A DNA stretch of 64,000 nt from Deltaproteobacteria bacterium (GTDB lineage: Bacteria > Myxococcota > UBA727 > VGSZ01). A program made the position numbers and the translations under genes. Under the pieces are notes generated by a model. The model saw nothing but the letters and a program-made list of their open reading frames with translations. It was not told the origin of the DNA and searched no databases. This document shows, in pieces, positions 43,424-53,661 of this stretch (positions are counted from its first letter, which is position 1; every line of letters starts with the position of its first letter). The DNA is taken from the NCBI GenBank assembly GCA_016177705.1, contig JACOUT010000018.1, forward strand, positions 248,001-312,000, read 5' to 3'.

Positions 43424-46400
43424 CTACGCGAGGAGTGCTCCGATCGTCAGCGCCGTCTTCTTCAGCTCGACCGAGTCGAGGCCCTTGCCGTCCTCCTCGG
43501 TCGACGTGAAGAGCGTCTTGCCCTCGGCAAAGCCGTTCTTCTCGTACCAGGCGCGCTTCCACTCCCAGCCTCGCTTGTAGTCAGGGCGGCTGAGCATGCC
43601 GAGGTGCTCCCAGACGAGCAGGTCGCCATCGGCCGTGACGAACGAGAAATCGGGGCGCAGGCGGCCCGCTGCGGTCGTCCCGTCCAGCACGCGCTCGTAC
43701 TCGTACGGGATGCCGAGCTGGAACAGCATGTTCGCGATCACCAGCTCCGACTTGCTGCGCACCAGATGCCCCTTCTCGGTCCGGTGGATCAGATGCTCGG
43801 CAAAGGGCACGGAGTCGTCGGCGGCGCGGATCACGCTCTGAAATATGTTCGTGTTGCGACGCGCGGTCTCCGAGCGCTCCGGCCGCGTGAGATCGAAGAG
43901 GACCGTCGCGTCGTCCCCCTCGATGAGCAGCACGAGCTGCTCGCGCGACCGCGTGAGCGCGGTGTAGACAAGCTCGCGCGAGAGCAGCCTGCAGTTCCTC
44001 GGCAGGATGACGAAGACCTTCTTGAACTCGCTGCCCTGCGACTTGTGGACGGTGAGCGCGTACGCCAGCTCGAGCGGGGCGTAGCCGTCGGAGAACTGGT
44101 TGGGCCAGTAGTCGAAGGTCAGGTTTGGCCGCCCGGCGAACACGCCCTTGAGCATGTTCTTCACCTTCGACATCAAGGCGACCTCGCCGTTCGCGATGTA
44201 GTGCTCCTCTACTGCGCGCTCGACCCAGTTGTAAGCCTTGCGGCGCTGGTTCGTGGTCTGGATAACCTTGTCCTTCGCGACGATGGTCTCGTCGCCGAGG
44301 CTCACGCCCCAGGCCGTCGCCGCCGCCTCCAGCTCCTTCGCGCGGAACTGCCGCTGAACCCACCGATTCAGGTCATGGACGCCGTGCGAGTGCATGCGGA
44401 CCGGCGACAGGATCTGCCAGCGCTCCGAGCCCTCGGGCGCATCGAACGGCACCCAGCCCTTGTCATCGAGGCCAAGCGCCTTGTCGAACCCGGCAACGTC
44501 GCTCGGGCCGCTCAGTGCGAGGTGCCGTTGGAACGCCGCCAGGAGCTGCGCGCGGAGGTCGTCGGGCGTCCTCCACAATGCGATCTCGAGGTCATTGAAC
44601 GTCTCGCCCAGCTCGAGGTCGCTGAGCACGCGGTCGGCGTCGACGGGCTGCTGTTCGCGCGTGAACCAAGACGCGAGCCGGAGCGCATCCGAGGCCGACG
44701 AGGATGCCGCTGCAGCCGCGCGGACCTCGACCGAGAGTCGGGCGAGCGCGTGACCGAGCGACGAGCCGTCGTCCGCCTTCGCGTCCGTCGTTTCGAGGAA
44801 CGTGACGAGGTCGGCGAAGGGGCGCCCCACGCCGATGGGCGGAAGCTGGTTCGGATCGCCGACGAGGATGACTCGCTGCACGTGCGCGAGATCGAGCGCC
44901 TCGAGGACGGCGACCAGGTCGTCCATCGTGAGCATCGAGCACTCGTCGATGACGACGGTCTTCTCCTTCCGGTACTTGTCCTTGCCCTCGAACTTCGGCC
45001 GCTGGCGAGAGCCGTCGTAACGGCCGAGGCGGTGAAGGAACTGCGCGACGGTCATCGCCTCTGCGTTCGTCGCCTTGCCGAGGCGGACGCGCGCCTTGCC
45101 GGTCGGCGCGAGCAGCAAGATGCCGTCCTTCGTAAGCGCGTCGGAGAGCATGAGCGCACCCATGACCGACGTCTTGCCCGTGCCCGCGCGCCCGACGAGA
45201 ACGCTGAGACGGCGCGAGAGAAGCCGCTCGAGGGCGACGGCCTGTTCCTCGATTGCCTGCCGGTGGATCTCGTTCGTCTTGTCGAACTTGCCGCCCGCTT
45301 CGGAGATGGCCGTGACGAGCAGGTTCCGCCAGTCGGCCTTGATGGGCGCCGCAGCCTTCGCAGCGCGCTTGCCGAGCACGGAGCGAAGTCGGTCCTCTCG
45401 ACCCTTCAGCTCGGTGAGCTGGAGCGCCGCCGTCGGCGCTCCCTCCGCGGCGGGGATGTCGATGAGCTCGATGACGCCGGCGAGCGTCGAGCGGTTCGTG
45501 CTCGGCCAGTCCGAGCCGATGACGCACGGGTGCGCCAGGTCGAGCGAGCCCACACGCTGAAGTGCCTCCGGCACGCTGAGCAGCGCATCGCCGTTCTTTG
45601 ATGCTTCGCGCAGCACCGCGACCAGCGCGGCTCGCAAGCGGCGGGCGTCGTTCGGCGAGCCGACCTTCGACGGCTCCGGGACGGGGTGCTTCGCCGCGAT
45701 GGTTGCGTCGGGCAGCAGCCCGCGATCGATGGTGCCGACGGACACCGGCGAATCGTTCCAGTCACCGAGGTCCAGCTCGCTCATGCGGTACGGGTTCGCG
45801 AGGATCTCCTCGTCGGTCACCTTCGCGGCCGTGCCTTTGGCGCGCTCCTTCGGATCGAACCAGCGGAGCGCCTGCTCCGACGTGAGCGCGAAGCGAGAGA
45901 GCAGGTTGAGCAGGGCGCGGCGCTCTTCGGGGAGGTCCGTCCACGTCTCGCGGATCGCCTTCAGGTCCTCGGCGTAGGCGGGCTGCGGAGCCTTCTGCTT
46001 CCCGCGAACGATCGCATCCACCGTCGGCCACGGGTCAGCGTCGGCCTTCACCGTTCCCGATGACCGCAGCTCCAGCGCGAGCGCCGTCCCAAGCCGCATC
46101 CCCAGCGCTTCGAGCACGGGGCCGAGCCCGGGGAACGGTCCTCGGTCCTGCCACGCTTGGGCGATCTGCTGGTTAAGCCATTCCTCGCGGCGCTCCCACG
46201 GGCCCTTGGCGATGCCGTGCTCGCGGATCTTCCGCACCGACTCGAGGCAGCGGACCAACGTTGAAAGCGCGATGTCGGCGGGCGCGAGCTCGGCCGCATA
46301 GGAGAAGACGCGAACGTGTGCCGGGTCGGCGGGCACCGCGATCTCGTGAAGGAGCCGCTGACGTCGCGCGTCCTCGGCGGCGTCGCCGGTCGGCTCCAAG

Positions 46401-47116
46401 TAGTCGTGGTACGGGAGCAGGAACCCGTCCTCGCCATCGGGGCGGATCGTGTGGCGGATGAGCAGGTCCCACATGAGGTGCGTGGGCTTCTCCTTCGAGA
46501 CGTCGTAGGCCTTCGGCTGCGCGACGTTCGCGATGCGCCCGACGCCCATCACGAGGCGCGTGATGGTGTCGCCGAGGGGCTGGCCCTCCTTGCAGTAGAA
46601 GAAGACCAGCGACCGCTCCGGCGTGAGGCGGCTCGCGAACAGCTTGAGGATCGCCTCCTGGCGCTCGCGCCCGAAGACCCACGGGCTGTTGAACGGGGCA
46701 TCCTCGTCGAGCGGCAGCGGCGTCGGCAGTCGCTCGTCGATGGCTTCTTGCTCGCTCTTGAGCATCCACGCGAACGGCACGACGAACGTCGCGTACGACG
46801 GAATCTTCACGAGCGTCGGCTTCAGGTGCCCGTGCGTGTCCTCGGCCTTCTTGATGCCCGAATACGGGTGGACGAAGCGCCGGGACCACTCCTCGTCGTT
46901 CATGAACGCGCCCGACTCGGCCTTGCAGGCGGGCAGCTCGTCGGGCTCCAGCGTGGTCCAACGCTTGCCCGCGATGGCGTCCTCGCGTGCGTCGTCGCGC
47001 TCTTCACGGATGCGGTCGAGCGCGGCGCAGAAGGAGTTGCACGAGGGCTGGCGGCAGACGGAGCCGTTCCAGCGGGAGTCGTGCCAAGCAACGCGCGCGG
47101 TCAGATGGAACGTCAT
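43424..47116 (-). CDS. RecD-like helicase with C-terminal PD-(D/E)XK-like nuclease domain
   Basis: A 1230-aa protein closing the defence operon. The N-terminus has a Cys-containing motif (W-N-G-S-V-C-R-Q-P-S-C). The first half matches nothing I know. The centre is a superfamily-1 RecD/AAA_30 helicase with Walker A VGRAGTGKTSVMG, Walker B VVIDECSMLT, VGDPNQLPPIG and a UvrD-type C-terminal motif (ALTVHKSQGSEFKKV, YTALTRSREQL). The last 140 residues read as a nuclease of VSR/PD-(D/E)XK type: SELVIANMLFQLGIPYEYE ... RPDFSF ... VWEHLG. The start ATG overlaps the SNF2 gene stop (ATGA). It probably degrades or remodels foreign DNA. Confidence 0.85.
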   Translation of the reverse strand: MTFHLTARVAWHDSRWNGSVCRQPSCNSFCAALDRIREERDDAREDAIAGKRWTTLEPDELPACKAESGAFMNDEEWSRRFVHPYSGIKKAEDTHGHLKPTLVKIPSYATFVVPFAWMLKSEQEAIDERLPTPLPLDEDAPFNSPWVFGRERQEAILKLFASRLTPERSLVFFYCKEGQPLGDTITRLVMGVGRIANVAQPKAYDVSKEKPTHLMWDLLIRHTIRPDGEDGFLLPYHDYLEPTGDAAEDARRQRLLHEIAVPADPAHVRVFSYAAELAPADIALSTLVRCLESVRKIREHGIAKGPWERREEWLNQQIAQAWQDRGPFPGLGPVLEALGMRLGTALALELRSSGTVKADADPWPTVDAIVRGKQKAPQPAYAEDLKAIRETWTDLPEERRALLNLLSRFALTSEQALRWFDPKERAKGTAAKVTDEEILANPYRMSELDLGDWNDSPVSVGTIDRGLLPDATIAAKHPVPEPSKVGSPNDARRLRAALVAVLREASKNGDALLSVPEALQRVGSLDLAHPCVIGSDWPSTNRSTLAGVIELIDIPAAEGAPTAALQLTELKGREDRLRSVLGKRAAKAAAPIKADWRNLLVTAISEAGGKFDKTNEIHRQAIEEQAVALERLLSRRLSVLVGRAGTGKTSVMGALMLSDALTKDGILLLAPTGKARVRLGKATNAEAMTVAQFLHRLGRYDGSRQRPKFEGKDKYRKEKTVVIDECSMLTMDDLVAVLEALDLAHVQRVILVGDPNQLPPIGVGRPFADLVTFLETTDAKADDGSSLGHALARLSVEVRAAAAASSSASDALRLASWFTREQQPVDADRVLSDLELGETFNDLEIALWRTPDDLRAQLLAAFQRHLALSGPSDVAGFDKALGLDDKGWVPFDAPEGSERWQILSPVRMHSHGVHDLNRWVQRQFRAKELEAAATAWGVSLGDETIVAKDKVIQTTNQRRKAYNWVERAVEEHYIANGEVALMSKVKNMLKGVFAGRPNLTFDYWPNQFSDGYAPLELAYALTVHKSQGSEFKKVFVILPRNCRLLSRELVYTALTRSREQLVLLIEGDDATVLFDLTRPERSETARRNTNIFQSVIRAADDSVPFAEHLIHRTEKGHLVRSKSELVIANMLFQLGIPYEYERVLDGTTAAGRLRPDFSFVTADGDLLVWEHLGMLSRPDYKRGWEWKRAWYEKNGFAEGKTLFTSTEEDGKGLDSVELKKTALTIGALLA

Positions 47117-49887
47117 GCGTTGCCCCCGCTCACCTCGACCCAGCCGATCAGCTTCGCGGCGTAGCTGCCGCCCTCGGGAACGATCTCTCGGTGCTGCAGC
47201 TCGCGCTCGAGCATCGGCTCGACCTTCTCGTGGAGGAGCGCCTTGCGCGCCGACGCCGTGGTGCCGTTGACGTGGCCCGTGCGCGAGAAGACGCCCACTC
47301 CGAGGCGTTCGAGGCGGGAGTTGCGCTTGCCGTCGTCGCTCACGCCGAGGGGCAAAACGGTGGCGCGGTGCTCGCCCGAGAGGCCGCGCGTCTCCACGAG
47401 CCACCAGGTCAGCACGCCCGGGCCCTCGGAGCCCGACACGGCCACGCCGATGCTCTCGGGCGACACGGCCTGCCAGTGCTTGATGGCCTCCTGCACGAGC
47501 GGATGGTCAAGACCGAGGAGGTCGAGGTCCGCCCGCGCGCGGGCAGCGTCGCGGTCGAGCGTGAAGCGGCAGACCATCTTCTGCTCGGCGTCCTTCACGA
47601 CGTAGGTTCCGTCGTTCTGCGCATCAACGCGACGGCCATCGGCGGCGATCGATGCGCGAAGGAACTCCAGCACGCGCTCGAGCCCCGGCCTCACGTTGGC
47701 GAAGGGCTTGTAGTCGTCGAGCGAGAAGCCGTCGAGGTCCTGGAACAGCTCGAAGACGACCTTGCGCGCCTCGGAGGCGTTGGAGAGCGCGGCTTCGAGT
47801 TCCTCCTTCGTGCGGCGCAGCTCCGGGTCACCGAGCGCTTCGCGATAGAGCTTGTCGTACGTGAGGCGCTCGGAGAGCTGGCCGAGCACCTGGCTGCGGA
47901 GGTCCTCGGCGACGTTGCCGTGCTCGTCGACCTTGCCGAGGGTCTTCGCGATCTCCTTCAACTTCTCGTCGAGCAGCAGGAAGATCTTCCCCTCGATCGT
48001 GTCCGAGAGAACGAGGTTGTAGACCTGCGCCGTGTGCTTCTGGCCGTAGCGATGGATGCGCCCGATGCGCTGCTCCATGTCCATCGGGTTCCACGGCAGG
48101 TCGAAGTTGAAGAGGATGCGCGCGAACTGGAGGTTGATGCCTTCGCGTCCGGCCGCCGTGCAGACCAGGACGCGCGGGCCGTCGGCCTTCTTGAACCTCC
48201 GCTCGGCGGCGAGCTTCGCTCCGTGGTCGCCACCGCGCAGGACGACGACGCCCTGGCCCGGGTACGCCTTCTCGATCTCGCGACCGAGCAGGTCGACGGT
48301 GCCGAGGTACGTCGCGAAGATGACGACCTTCTCGGTCCGGTCCTGCTCCCACAGGGCGCCGAGGCCACGCAGGAGCTTCTCGACCTTCGTCTCGCGGCGC
48401 TCGGGGAACACGCGGAGCAGCTCGCGGATGCGCAGGCGCTCCTCGGGCAACGCAAGGCTCACCGCCATCACGGCCATGTCCTCACCGCCCGTTGCGGCGT
48501 ACTCACCCGCTGTCGAGTCGGATGCCAGCTCCAGCTCCTCCTCGTTGAGCTTCTTGAGGAGCTTCACGCGAAGGTCGGCGAGGATGGCGTCGACTTGGCC
48601 GCGCCCCACCGAGTCGCGCGCGACCTCGAACTCGTCGTGGATCAGCTCGCGAGCTTCGGCGAGGAGCTGCTCGCGGGCGTCGATGTCCAGCTCCTGGTCC
48701 TTGAGGATGGCCTCGTGGAGCGTGAGCATGAGGATGCGGCGGCGAAGCGTGCGGCGAACGGCGGCGAAGCTCGACGCGGCGATCTTCTGGAAGATCGTCA
48801 TCACGAAGCCGAGCGCGCGGCCCTGGTTGCCCTGTCGCTGGGCGAGCGCGAAGCCGTCCTCGAGGTACTCCTTGAGCGCCGCGTAGAACGTGCGCTCCTC
48901 CTCTTCCATCGTGAACGACTCGGTGTGGACCCAGCGCCGGGCGAAGAGCGGCGAACCGTCGGGTCGACAAGCGTCGGCCTTGGTGCGCCGGAACACCACC
49001 GAGTTCAGGCGGTGCCGGTTGTCGACCATGTCCTCGGGGCTCTTGAACAGCGTCGGGTTCAGGAGCTGCACGAGCATCCAGAAGCGGAAGTGATCGCCCT
49101 GGTGCGGCGTGGCCGAGAGGAGCACGAGATCGCGTGCGTGGCCCTTCAGCGCCTCGGCGAGCTTGTAGTTCTCGGTCTTCGTGACCTTCTTGCCGTTGCG
49201 GAAGGCCGTGAGGTGGTGCGCCTCGTCGAACACGACGAGGTCCCACTGCGGCGCTTCGAGCAGGCGCTTGATGCGGGCCGGGCGCTTGAGCGTATCGATG
49301 CTGGCGATGAGCCTGTCGTGCTTCGCAAAGGCGTTGGACTTGCGGTCGGTGACGTCCCCCTCGCTGCCGAACACCTCGAAGTCGAGGCGGAAGACCTCGT
49401 TCATCTCGCGGTGCCAGTTGTTCACGAGGCCCGCAGGAACGACCATCAGCGCTCGGTTCAGCTCGCCACGGCTCGCCAGCTCGCGAAGAAGCAACGCGGC
49501 CTCGATGGTCTTGCCGAGGCCGACCTCGTCGGCGACGAGGTAGCGGCGGGGCGAGGCTGTCGCGATGCGATGGGTCAGCACCACCTGGTGCGGTAGAAGG
49601 TCGATCGGCGCCGCCGTGAGCGCGGCCGCGCTCTCCATGAGGGGCAGCGCGTGCGCCTCGTACTCGAGCCACGCCTCGCGCCGCCGATCGTCGCCACCCG
49701 CGACCGAGCTGATGACGCGGTCGGTGCGCGAGAGGAACGGCTGCAGAGCGGTGACCGCGACGAGGCGCTCGCCGCCCGCGAAGAACGCACGTACGTAGCC
49801 GTTGCGCTCGGAGTCGACGACGACGCCCTCGCCATGCTCGGCGTGGCTGACGCGCTGTCCGGGGGTGAACGCAACGGGGCTGCTCAT
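47113..49887 (-). CDS. SNF2-family helicase, BrxHII-like
   Basis: A 924-aa superfamily-2 helicase. Walker A is ADEVGLGKTIEAALLL, the DEAH-type motif is VVFDEAHHL, and motif III is LLSATPHQGD. The C-terminal lobe holds TAAGREGINLQFARILFNFDLPWNPMDMEQRIGRIHRYGQ. It resembles the SNF2 helicases of BREX type 3 (BrxHII) and DISARM (DrmD). An N-terminal segment (about 1-55) looks like a small beta domain (GQRVSHAEHGEGVVV). The ATG at 49887 shares one base with the TAA stop of the 173-aa gene (TAATG). Confidence 0.88.
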   Translation of the reverse strand: MSSPVAFTPGQRVSHAEHGEGVVVDSERNGYVRAFFAGGERLVAVTALQPFLSRTDRVISSVAGGDDRRREAWLEYEAHALPLMESAAALTAAPIDLLPHQVVLTHRIATASPRRYLVADEVGLGKTIEAALLLRELASRGELNRALMVVPAGLVNNWHREMNEVFRLDFEVFGSEGDVTDRKSNAFAKHDRLIASIDTLKRPARIKRLLEAPQWDLVVFDEAHHLTAFRNGKKVTKTENYKLAEALKGHARDLVLLSATPHQGDHFRFWMLVQLLNPTLFKSPEDMVDNRHRLNSVVFRRTKADACRPDGSPLFARRWVHTESFTMEEEERTFYAALKEYLEDGFALAQRQGNQGRALGFVMTIFQKIAASSFAAVRRTLRRRILMLTLHEAILKDQELDIDAREQLLAEARELIHDEFEVARDSVGRGQVDAILADLRVKLLKKLNEEELELASDSTAGEYAATGGEDMAVMAVSLALPEERLRIRELLRVFPERRETKVEKLLRGLGALWEQDRTEKVVIFATYLGTVDLLGREIEKAYPGQGVVVLRGGDHGAKLAAERRFKKADGPRVLVCTAAGREGINLQFARILFNFDLPWNPMDMEQRIGRIHRYGQKHTAQVYNLVLSDTIEGKIFLLLDEKLKEIAKTLGKVDEHGNVAEDLRSQVLGQLSERLTYDKLYREALGDPELRRTKEELEAALSNASEARKVVFELFQDLDGFSLDDYKPFANVRPGLERVLEFLRASIAADGRRVDAQNDGTYVVKDAEQKMVCRFTLDRDAARARADLDLLGLDHPLVQEAIKHWQAVSPESIGVAVSGSEGPGVLTWWLVETRGLSGEHRATVLPLGVSDDGKRNSRLERLGVGVFSRTGHVNGTTASARKALLHEKVEPMLERELQHREIVPEGGSYAAKLIGWVEVSGGNA

Positions 49888-50408
49888 TACGAAATCCTCG
49901 GGTGGTGCAGGCCCACGTAGGCGTCGCCGTCGAAGTCGGGGTCCTTCTCCTCGGACACGAGGATGCGAGCCACGTCAGCTTCCGCGCCGCCCCACAGGCA
50001 ACGGCCAAGTGCGAGCCGCGCACCGTCACGACCAGTGCCGACCTTCCAGAAGTACTCCTCGTCGGCGAGGTCCATCCCGATGCGCGTGCGGCCCGAAGCG
50101 AGCCAGAGGATGAGCGCGGCACCGCCCTCGTAGTGTTCCTGGAAGCTGAGCACCGCTGACTTCAGGTCGGTCTCCAGCCAGGATGCCGCGTCTTGCTCGG
50201 TAAGCGAGTCGAGGCAGCCGTCGAGGCCGGCGACGACGAGCGCGTCGCCTTCGGAGCCCGGCAGGTCATCGGGCCACGCCTTGCGCAACGCGAAGAAGTC
50301 GCGCATCGACACCACGGCGGTCGGCGCGATGACCTCGGTCAACACACGCGGCTCCCAGAGAAGAGAGAAGCCGCGACGCATCCATCGCTCTGATCTCTCG
50401 ACCCTCAT
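49887..50408 (-). CDS. uncharacterised defence-operon protein, 173 aa
   Basis: A 173-aa mixed alpha/beta protein between the methylase and the SNF2 helicase. It overlaps both neighbours (ATGA with the methylase stop, TAATG with the helicase start), so it is almost certainly an integral part of the system. Visible features are a GGAALILWLASGRTRIGMDL strand pair, a DEEYFWKV motif and an acidic C-terminus. I recognise no family and see no P-loop, so it is not BrxF-like. It may belong to a small DUF family that travels with DUF499/DUF1156 genes, but I cannot confirm that. Confidence 0.8.
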   Translation of the reverse strand: MRVERSERWMRRGFSLLWEPRVLTEVIAPTAVVSMRDFFALRKAWPDDLPGSEGDALVVAGLDGCLDSLTEQDAASWLETDLKSAVLSFQEHYEGGAALILWLASGRTRIGMDLADEEYFWKVGTGRDGARLALGRCLWGGAEADVARILVSEEKDPDFDGDAYVGLHHPRIS

Positions 50409-53400
50409 GCCGCACCCTGGTCTTCGAAGAAGAGCGCCATCTGCTGCTGCTTCGGCGACTCATGCTTGGCGCGCCACGAGCGCAGGATGGTTTGCGCGCG
50501 CGACGAGGCGTTGCGGATCTCGGAGGTCGCGCCGCGCACGGCGAACCATTCGAGGAGCGCGCTGAGCGCCGGGTGCGGCTTGAAGTTATCGTTCGACAGC
50601 GTGTCCGTCGCGTTGATGCCGCTGTTCTCGAAGCAGGCGCCGATGAGGAACGCAGCCTGGTCGTAGTCGCTCGTCATGCCGCGCCGGTGTTTGCCCTGCC
50701 AGTCACGGGCGACGTCGAGCGGCGGCGTGAGGTGGTAGGTCTTCTTATCTTCCGAGCACCAGCCGCGCGCCTCGAAGTCCGACGGCGCGATGCCGGTGCC
50801 GCGCAGGAACTTCTGCATCTGATCCCGCGGCAGCTCCTTCACTCCGTCGAAGAGTCGCAGGAACTGACGTGTGAACGGCTCGGCATTGACCGGCGGCGGG
50901 TCCTTGATGCCACCCGTCTCTTCGTCGAGGAGCTGGTTGATGCCGACGAGCGCCTCGAGCACTGTCATCGAGCGCCCATCGTCGACGAGCACCTTGCCAT
51001 AGTGCCGGGAGTAGTACTCGAGCGCCTTGCCGCGACGGATGACCTGGAGGTCGGCTTCAGGAAGACCCGCCTTCTGATGATGCTCAAGCATGTGCTTGAG
51101 TCCGCGGACATCTTGTAGGACCTGCCTGCGCATCTTCGCCCAGCTCACCTGAGTCGGATCTTCGGTGCGCTTCCGACAGACGTGCAGGATGTCGTACTCG
51201 ATCTTCTGGGACCCGAACGTTCCCGGCTTCGACCCTTCGCCTTTCGTTTCGTCGCTACGAATCGGCCATGTTGCCTCAAGGTAGAAGCCGGCCTCAAAGA
51301 GGCTTTCCAGCACCGAGACCCACGGAGCGTCCTCACTATGATGGAACGTGAACGCGAGCGTGCCGCCCGGTTTGAGGATGCGGTGTGCTTCCTTCCAGCT
51401 CGCCGTGAGGAGACGCTGATAGTAGGCGTCGGGATCATCAGGGTGGCGCGCGCGGTTGGAGACCGCCTCGAGAGTCTTCGGGGTATACTCGCCCGTGAAT
51501 TTGTCGGGGTAGTAGCCTTTCAGGACAAGACGCAGCCAGACATAGAAGAAGTCGGCGAGCTCGGCGTAGTGGAGCAGCCCTCCGAACGGCGGATCGGTGA
51601 TGACCAGATCGAACGACGAAGTTGTCACGCTCTCCAAGTCGGTCGCAGATCCGCACACCAACTGGACTCCCGGCATGGGGGGGTCACCCGGCAATGCCTT
51701 CTCACTTTTGCCGGAGATCTCCTTGGCAATAGCTGGGACCTCGGTTGCGAGCCGCTCATTGCTGACCAGCTCCCATGGCGACTCCCGCCAGTTGATGGTT
51801 TCCAACAACGACTCAGCGCATGAAGCCCAATTCCCGCGTCCGAGTGTCGGAAACACGCAATTCTCCACGACCGTGGACTTGGGATGGTAATTGTTGTTCG
51901 CAAACATCGGCTCGAGCTTGTCGGCCTGCGTGTTCCAGAGCGTGAACATGTTCTGATTGCGCACGTACTGCTGGAACGCGGCGAGAACGTACTCGCGCGT
52001 CTCCCAGCCATACTTGTCGCCCCCAACCTCGTTGATCGCCTTGAGCAGCAGCGTGTTCACGAGCAACTGGCGCGGGTTGAACATGGTCCACCAGTGCGTG
52101 AACCCGTGGTTCGGAATGCCGCCGTTGTTGTGATGAGTCATAAACCCATACGGCACTTCGCTTCGCGGCCAGTAGTTGGCGAGGTCCGCATCCTTCCGCG
52201 CGGCCCACTCTCGGTCGGCTGCCGCGATGGCCCTGTGGTCGGACGCAGGAAGGAAGTACCGACCGCCGTATGCGACGCCGTCGCGATCTCGCTTGGGGCT
52301 GTAAGCCTGGATGGCGTAGGGCGCGACCGGGCCGCTCTTGCCCGACGCTTTCACGGTCGTGAGGATGTCCTGCACCGTGCCGCACGCGCCGCATGCGTAA
52401 CTCGACCTCTTCGGGATGGTTCCCGTCGACGTGCTGACCGTGACGCCAGTGTCGGGACACGTGACTTCCTCGGGCAGCGTGCCTCGAACCTCGAGGAGTC
52501 GAAGCGTCTTCGCGCGCGCTTCGTACCAGCGCGCTGACGAGTCGGCGTCGTCGGTGACGCTGCCGCCGTAGGGCTGGCCCTTCTTGTCCTTCGACTTCTC
52601 TCCCTGCAGCCATTGGGGATGCACGAGAAGCGAGAGCGAGACCTTCTTTTTCGTGCCTTTCTGTCGACCGACGTTGACCAGCTCCTTCTCGCCGCAAGAC
52701 GGGCAGATGACCGCGCCAGTCTTCGCATTGATCGGTGCAAAGGGCGTCTCGCCGTCGGCAACGACGAGCGTCACGTCGGGAGCCATGCGGACCTCCGACT
52801 CTTCGATGTCGAACGACGTCTTGCACTTCGGACATTTGTGCGGCCACGCCTTGATCGAGAGCTCCTTCACCGCGAGGACTGGTGAGGACATGACCGGCGT
52901 GCGATGGCTGCAACCGGTCACCTGACACGGCCCGTGTTTTGACCAGAACACGTAGATGATCTCGGGGCCGTCGTACTTGTACGCCTTCCGCTCCTCCGGC
53001 TTGAGTGCCAGCGGGTCGAAGTCGGCGCCCATGACCTTGTTGTCCGCGATGCGCGTCCAGGTCCCGCGCTCGCCGTGCGGACCGTTGCACGCGTAGAACG
53101 GCATGATTTGCGGCTTCACCTCGGCCTCGATGTCGGCGAGGAGCGCTTCGACCTCGGCTTTCTTCACGTCGGCCAGCTCGGTCTTCACGACGAACCACGC
53201 GACGGGGTTCAGATCGTTGCCAAACATCTGCATGCCGAGGCGGCTGCCCTCGACGACGGTGGTGCCGCCGCCCATGAAGATGTCGGCGACCTTGAGGTTG
53301 GCGAACGAGCGCTTCTTCTGATGGTTGGCGTAGTAGACGTCCCACACGGCCTTCGCCGCTTGCGACGTGTCCTCGGGCGCCTTCATCGACGCGGACAGCA

Positions 53401-53659
53401 GCAGCGAGCGGAAGACGCTAGAGCGGCGTCGCGCCCACCACTTCGACATCTGGTAGATGGGTTTGCCCGCGTTGCCCTCGATGGCCGCGACCTGGTTCAC
53501 GGGGAGGATGGGGAAGTCGACCTCGAGGCAGGTCTTCGGTCGATTGGGGTCGCTGAAGTCGACCGTCTCGACCTGCACCGCCTTGCCCGCGCCGACGGCG
53601 TCGGCGACCGCTTTCGCCACGCGGGCGGCCTTCGTTCCACTACTTGCTGCTTTGGCCAT
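50405..53659 (-). CDS. DUF1156 adenine-specific DNA methylase, PglXI-like
   Basis: A 1084-aa methyltransferase. The DUF1156 N-terminus has FPILPVNQVAAIEGN ... SKWWARRRSSVFRSLLL. Motif I is VADIFMGGGTTVVEG, followed by FGNDLNPVAWF. Catalytic motif IV is DPPF in VITDPPFGGLLHYAEL. Several C-x2-C pairs (CPKC, CPSC, CGAC) mark zinc ribbons inserted between motifs. It should methylate host DNA to mark self, like PglXI of BREX type 3. The ATG at 53659 has GGAG 7 nt upstream and lies 2 nt after the PglZ stop. Confidence 0.9.
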   Translation of the reverse strand: MAKAASSGTKAARVAKAVADAVGAGKAVQVETVDFSDPNRPKTCLEVDFPILPVNQVAAIEGNAGKPIYQMSKWWARRRSSVFRSLLLSASMKAPEDTSQAAKAVWDVYYANHQKKRSFANLKVADIFMGGGTTVVEGSRLGMQMFGNDLNPVAWFVVKTELADVKKAEVEALLADIEAEVKPQIMPFYACNGPHGERGTWTRIADNKVMGADFDPLALKPEERKAYKYDGPEIIYVFWSKHGPCQVTGCSHRTPVMSSPVLAVKELSIKAWPHKCPKCKTSFDIEESEVRMAPDVTLVVADGETPFAPINAKTGAVICPSCGEKELVNVGRQKGTKKKVSLSLLVHPQWLQGEKSKDKKGQPYGGSVTDDADSSARWYEARAKTLRLLEVRGTLPEEVTCPDTGVTVSTSTGTIPKRSSYACGACGTVQDILTTVKASGKSGPVAPYAIQAYSPKRDRDGVAYGGRYFLPASDHRAIAAADREWAARKDADLANYWPRSEVPYGFMTHHNNGGIPNHGFTHWWTMFNPRQLLVNTLLLKAINEVGGDKYGWETREYVLAAFQQYVRNQNMFTLWNTQADKLEPMFANNNYHPKSTVVENCVFPTLGRGNWASCAESLLETINWRESPWELVSNERLATEVPAIAKEISGKSEKALPGDPPMPGVQLVCGSATDLESVTTSSFDLVITDPPFGGLLHYAELADFFYVWLRLVLKGYYPDKFTGEYTPKTLEAVSNRARHPDDPDAYYQRLLTASWKEAHRILKPGGTLAFTFHHSEDAPWVSVLESLFEAGFYLEATWPIRSDETKGEGSKPGTFGSQKIEYDILHVCRKRTEDPTQVSWAKMRRQVLQDVRGLKHMLEHHQKAGLPEADLQVIRRGKALEYYSRHYGKVLVDDGRSMTVLEALVGINQLLDEETGGIKDPPPVNAEPFTRQFLRLFDGVKELPRDQMQKFLRGTGIAPSDFEARGWCSEDKKTYHLTPPLDVARDWQGKHRRGMTSDYDQAAFLIGACFENSGINATDTLSNDNFKPHPALSALLEWFAVRGATSEIRNASSRAQTILRSWRAKHESPKQQQMALFFEDQGAA

Positions 53660-53661
53660 GT

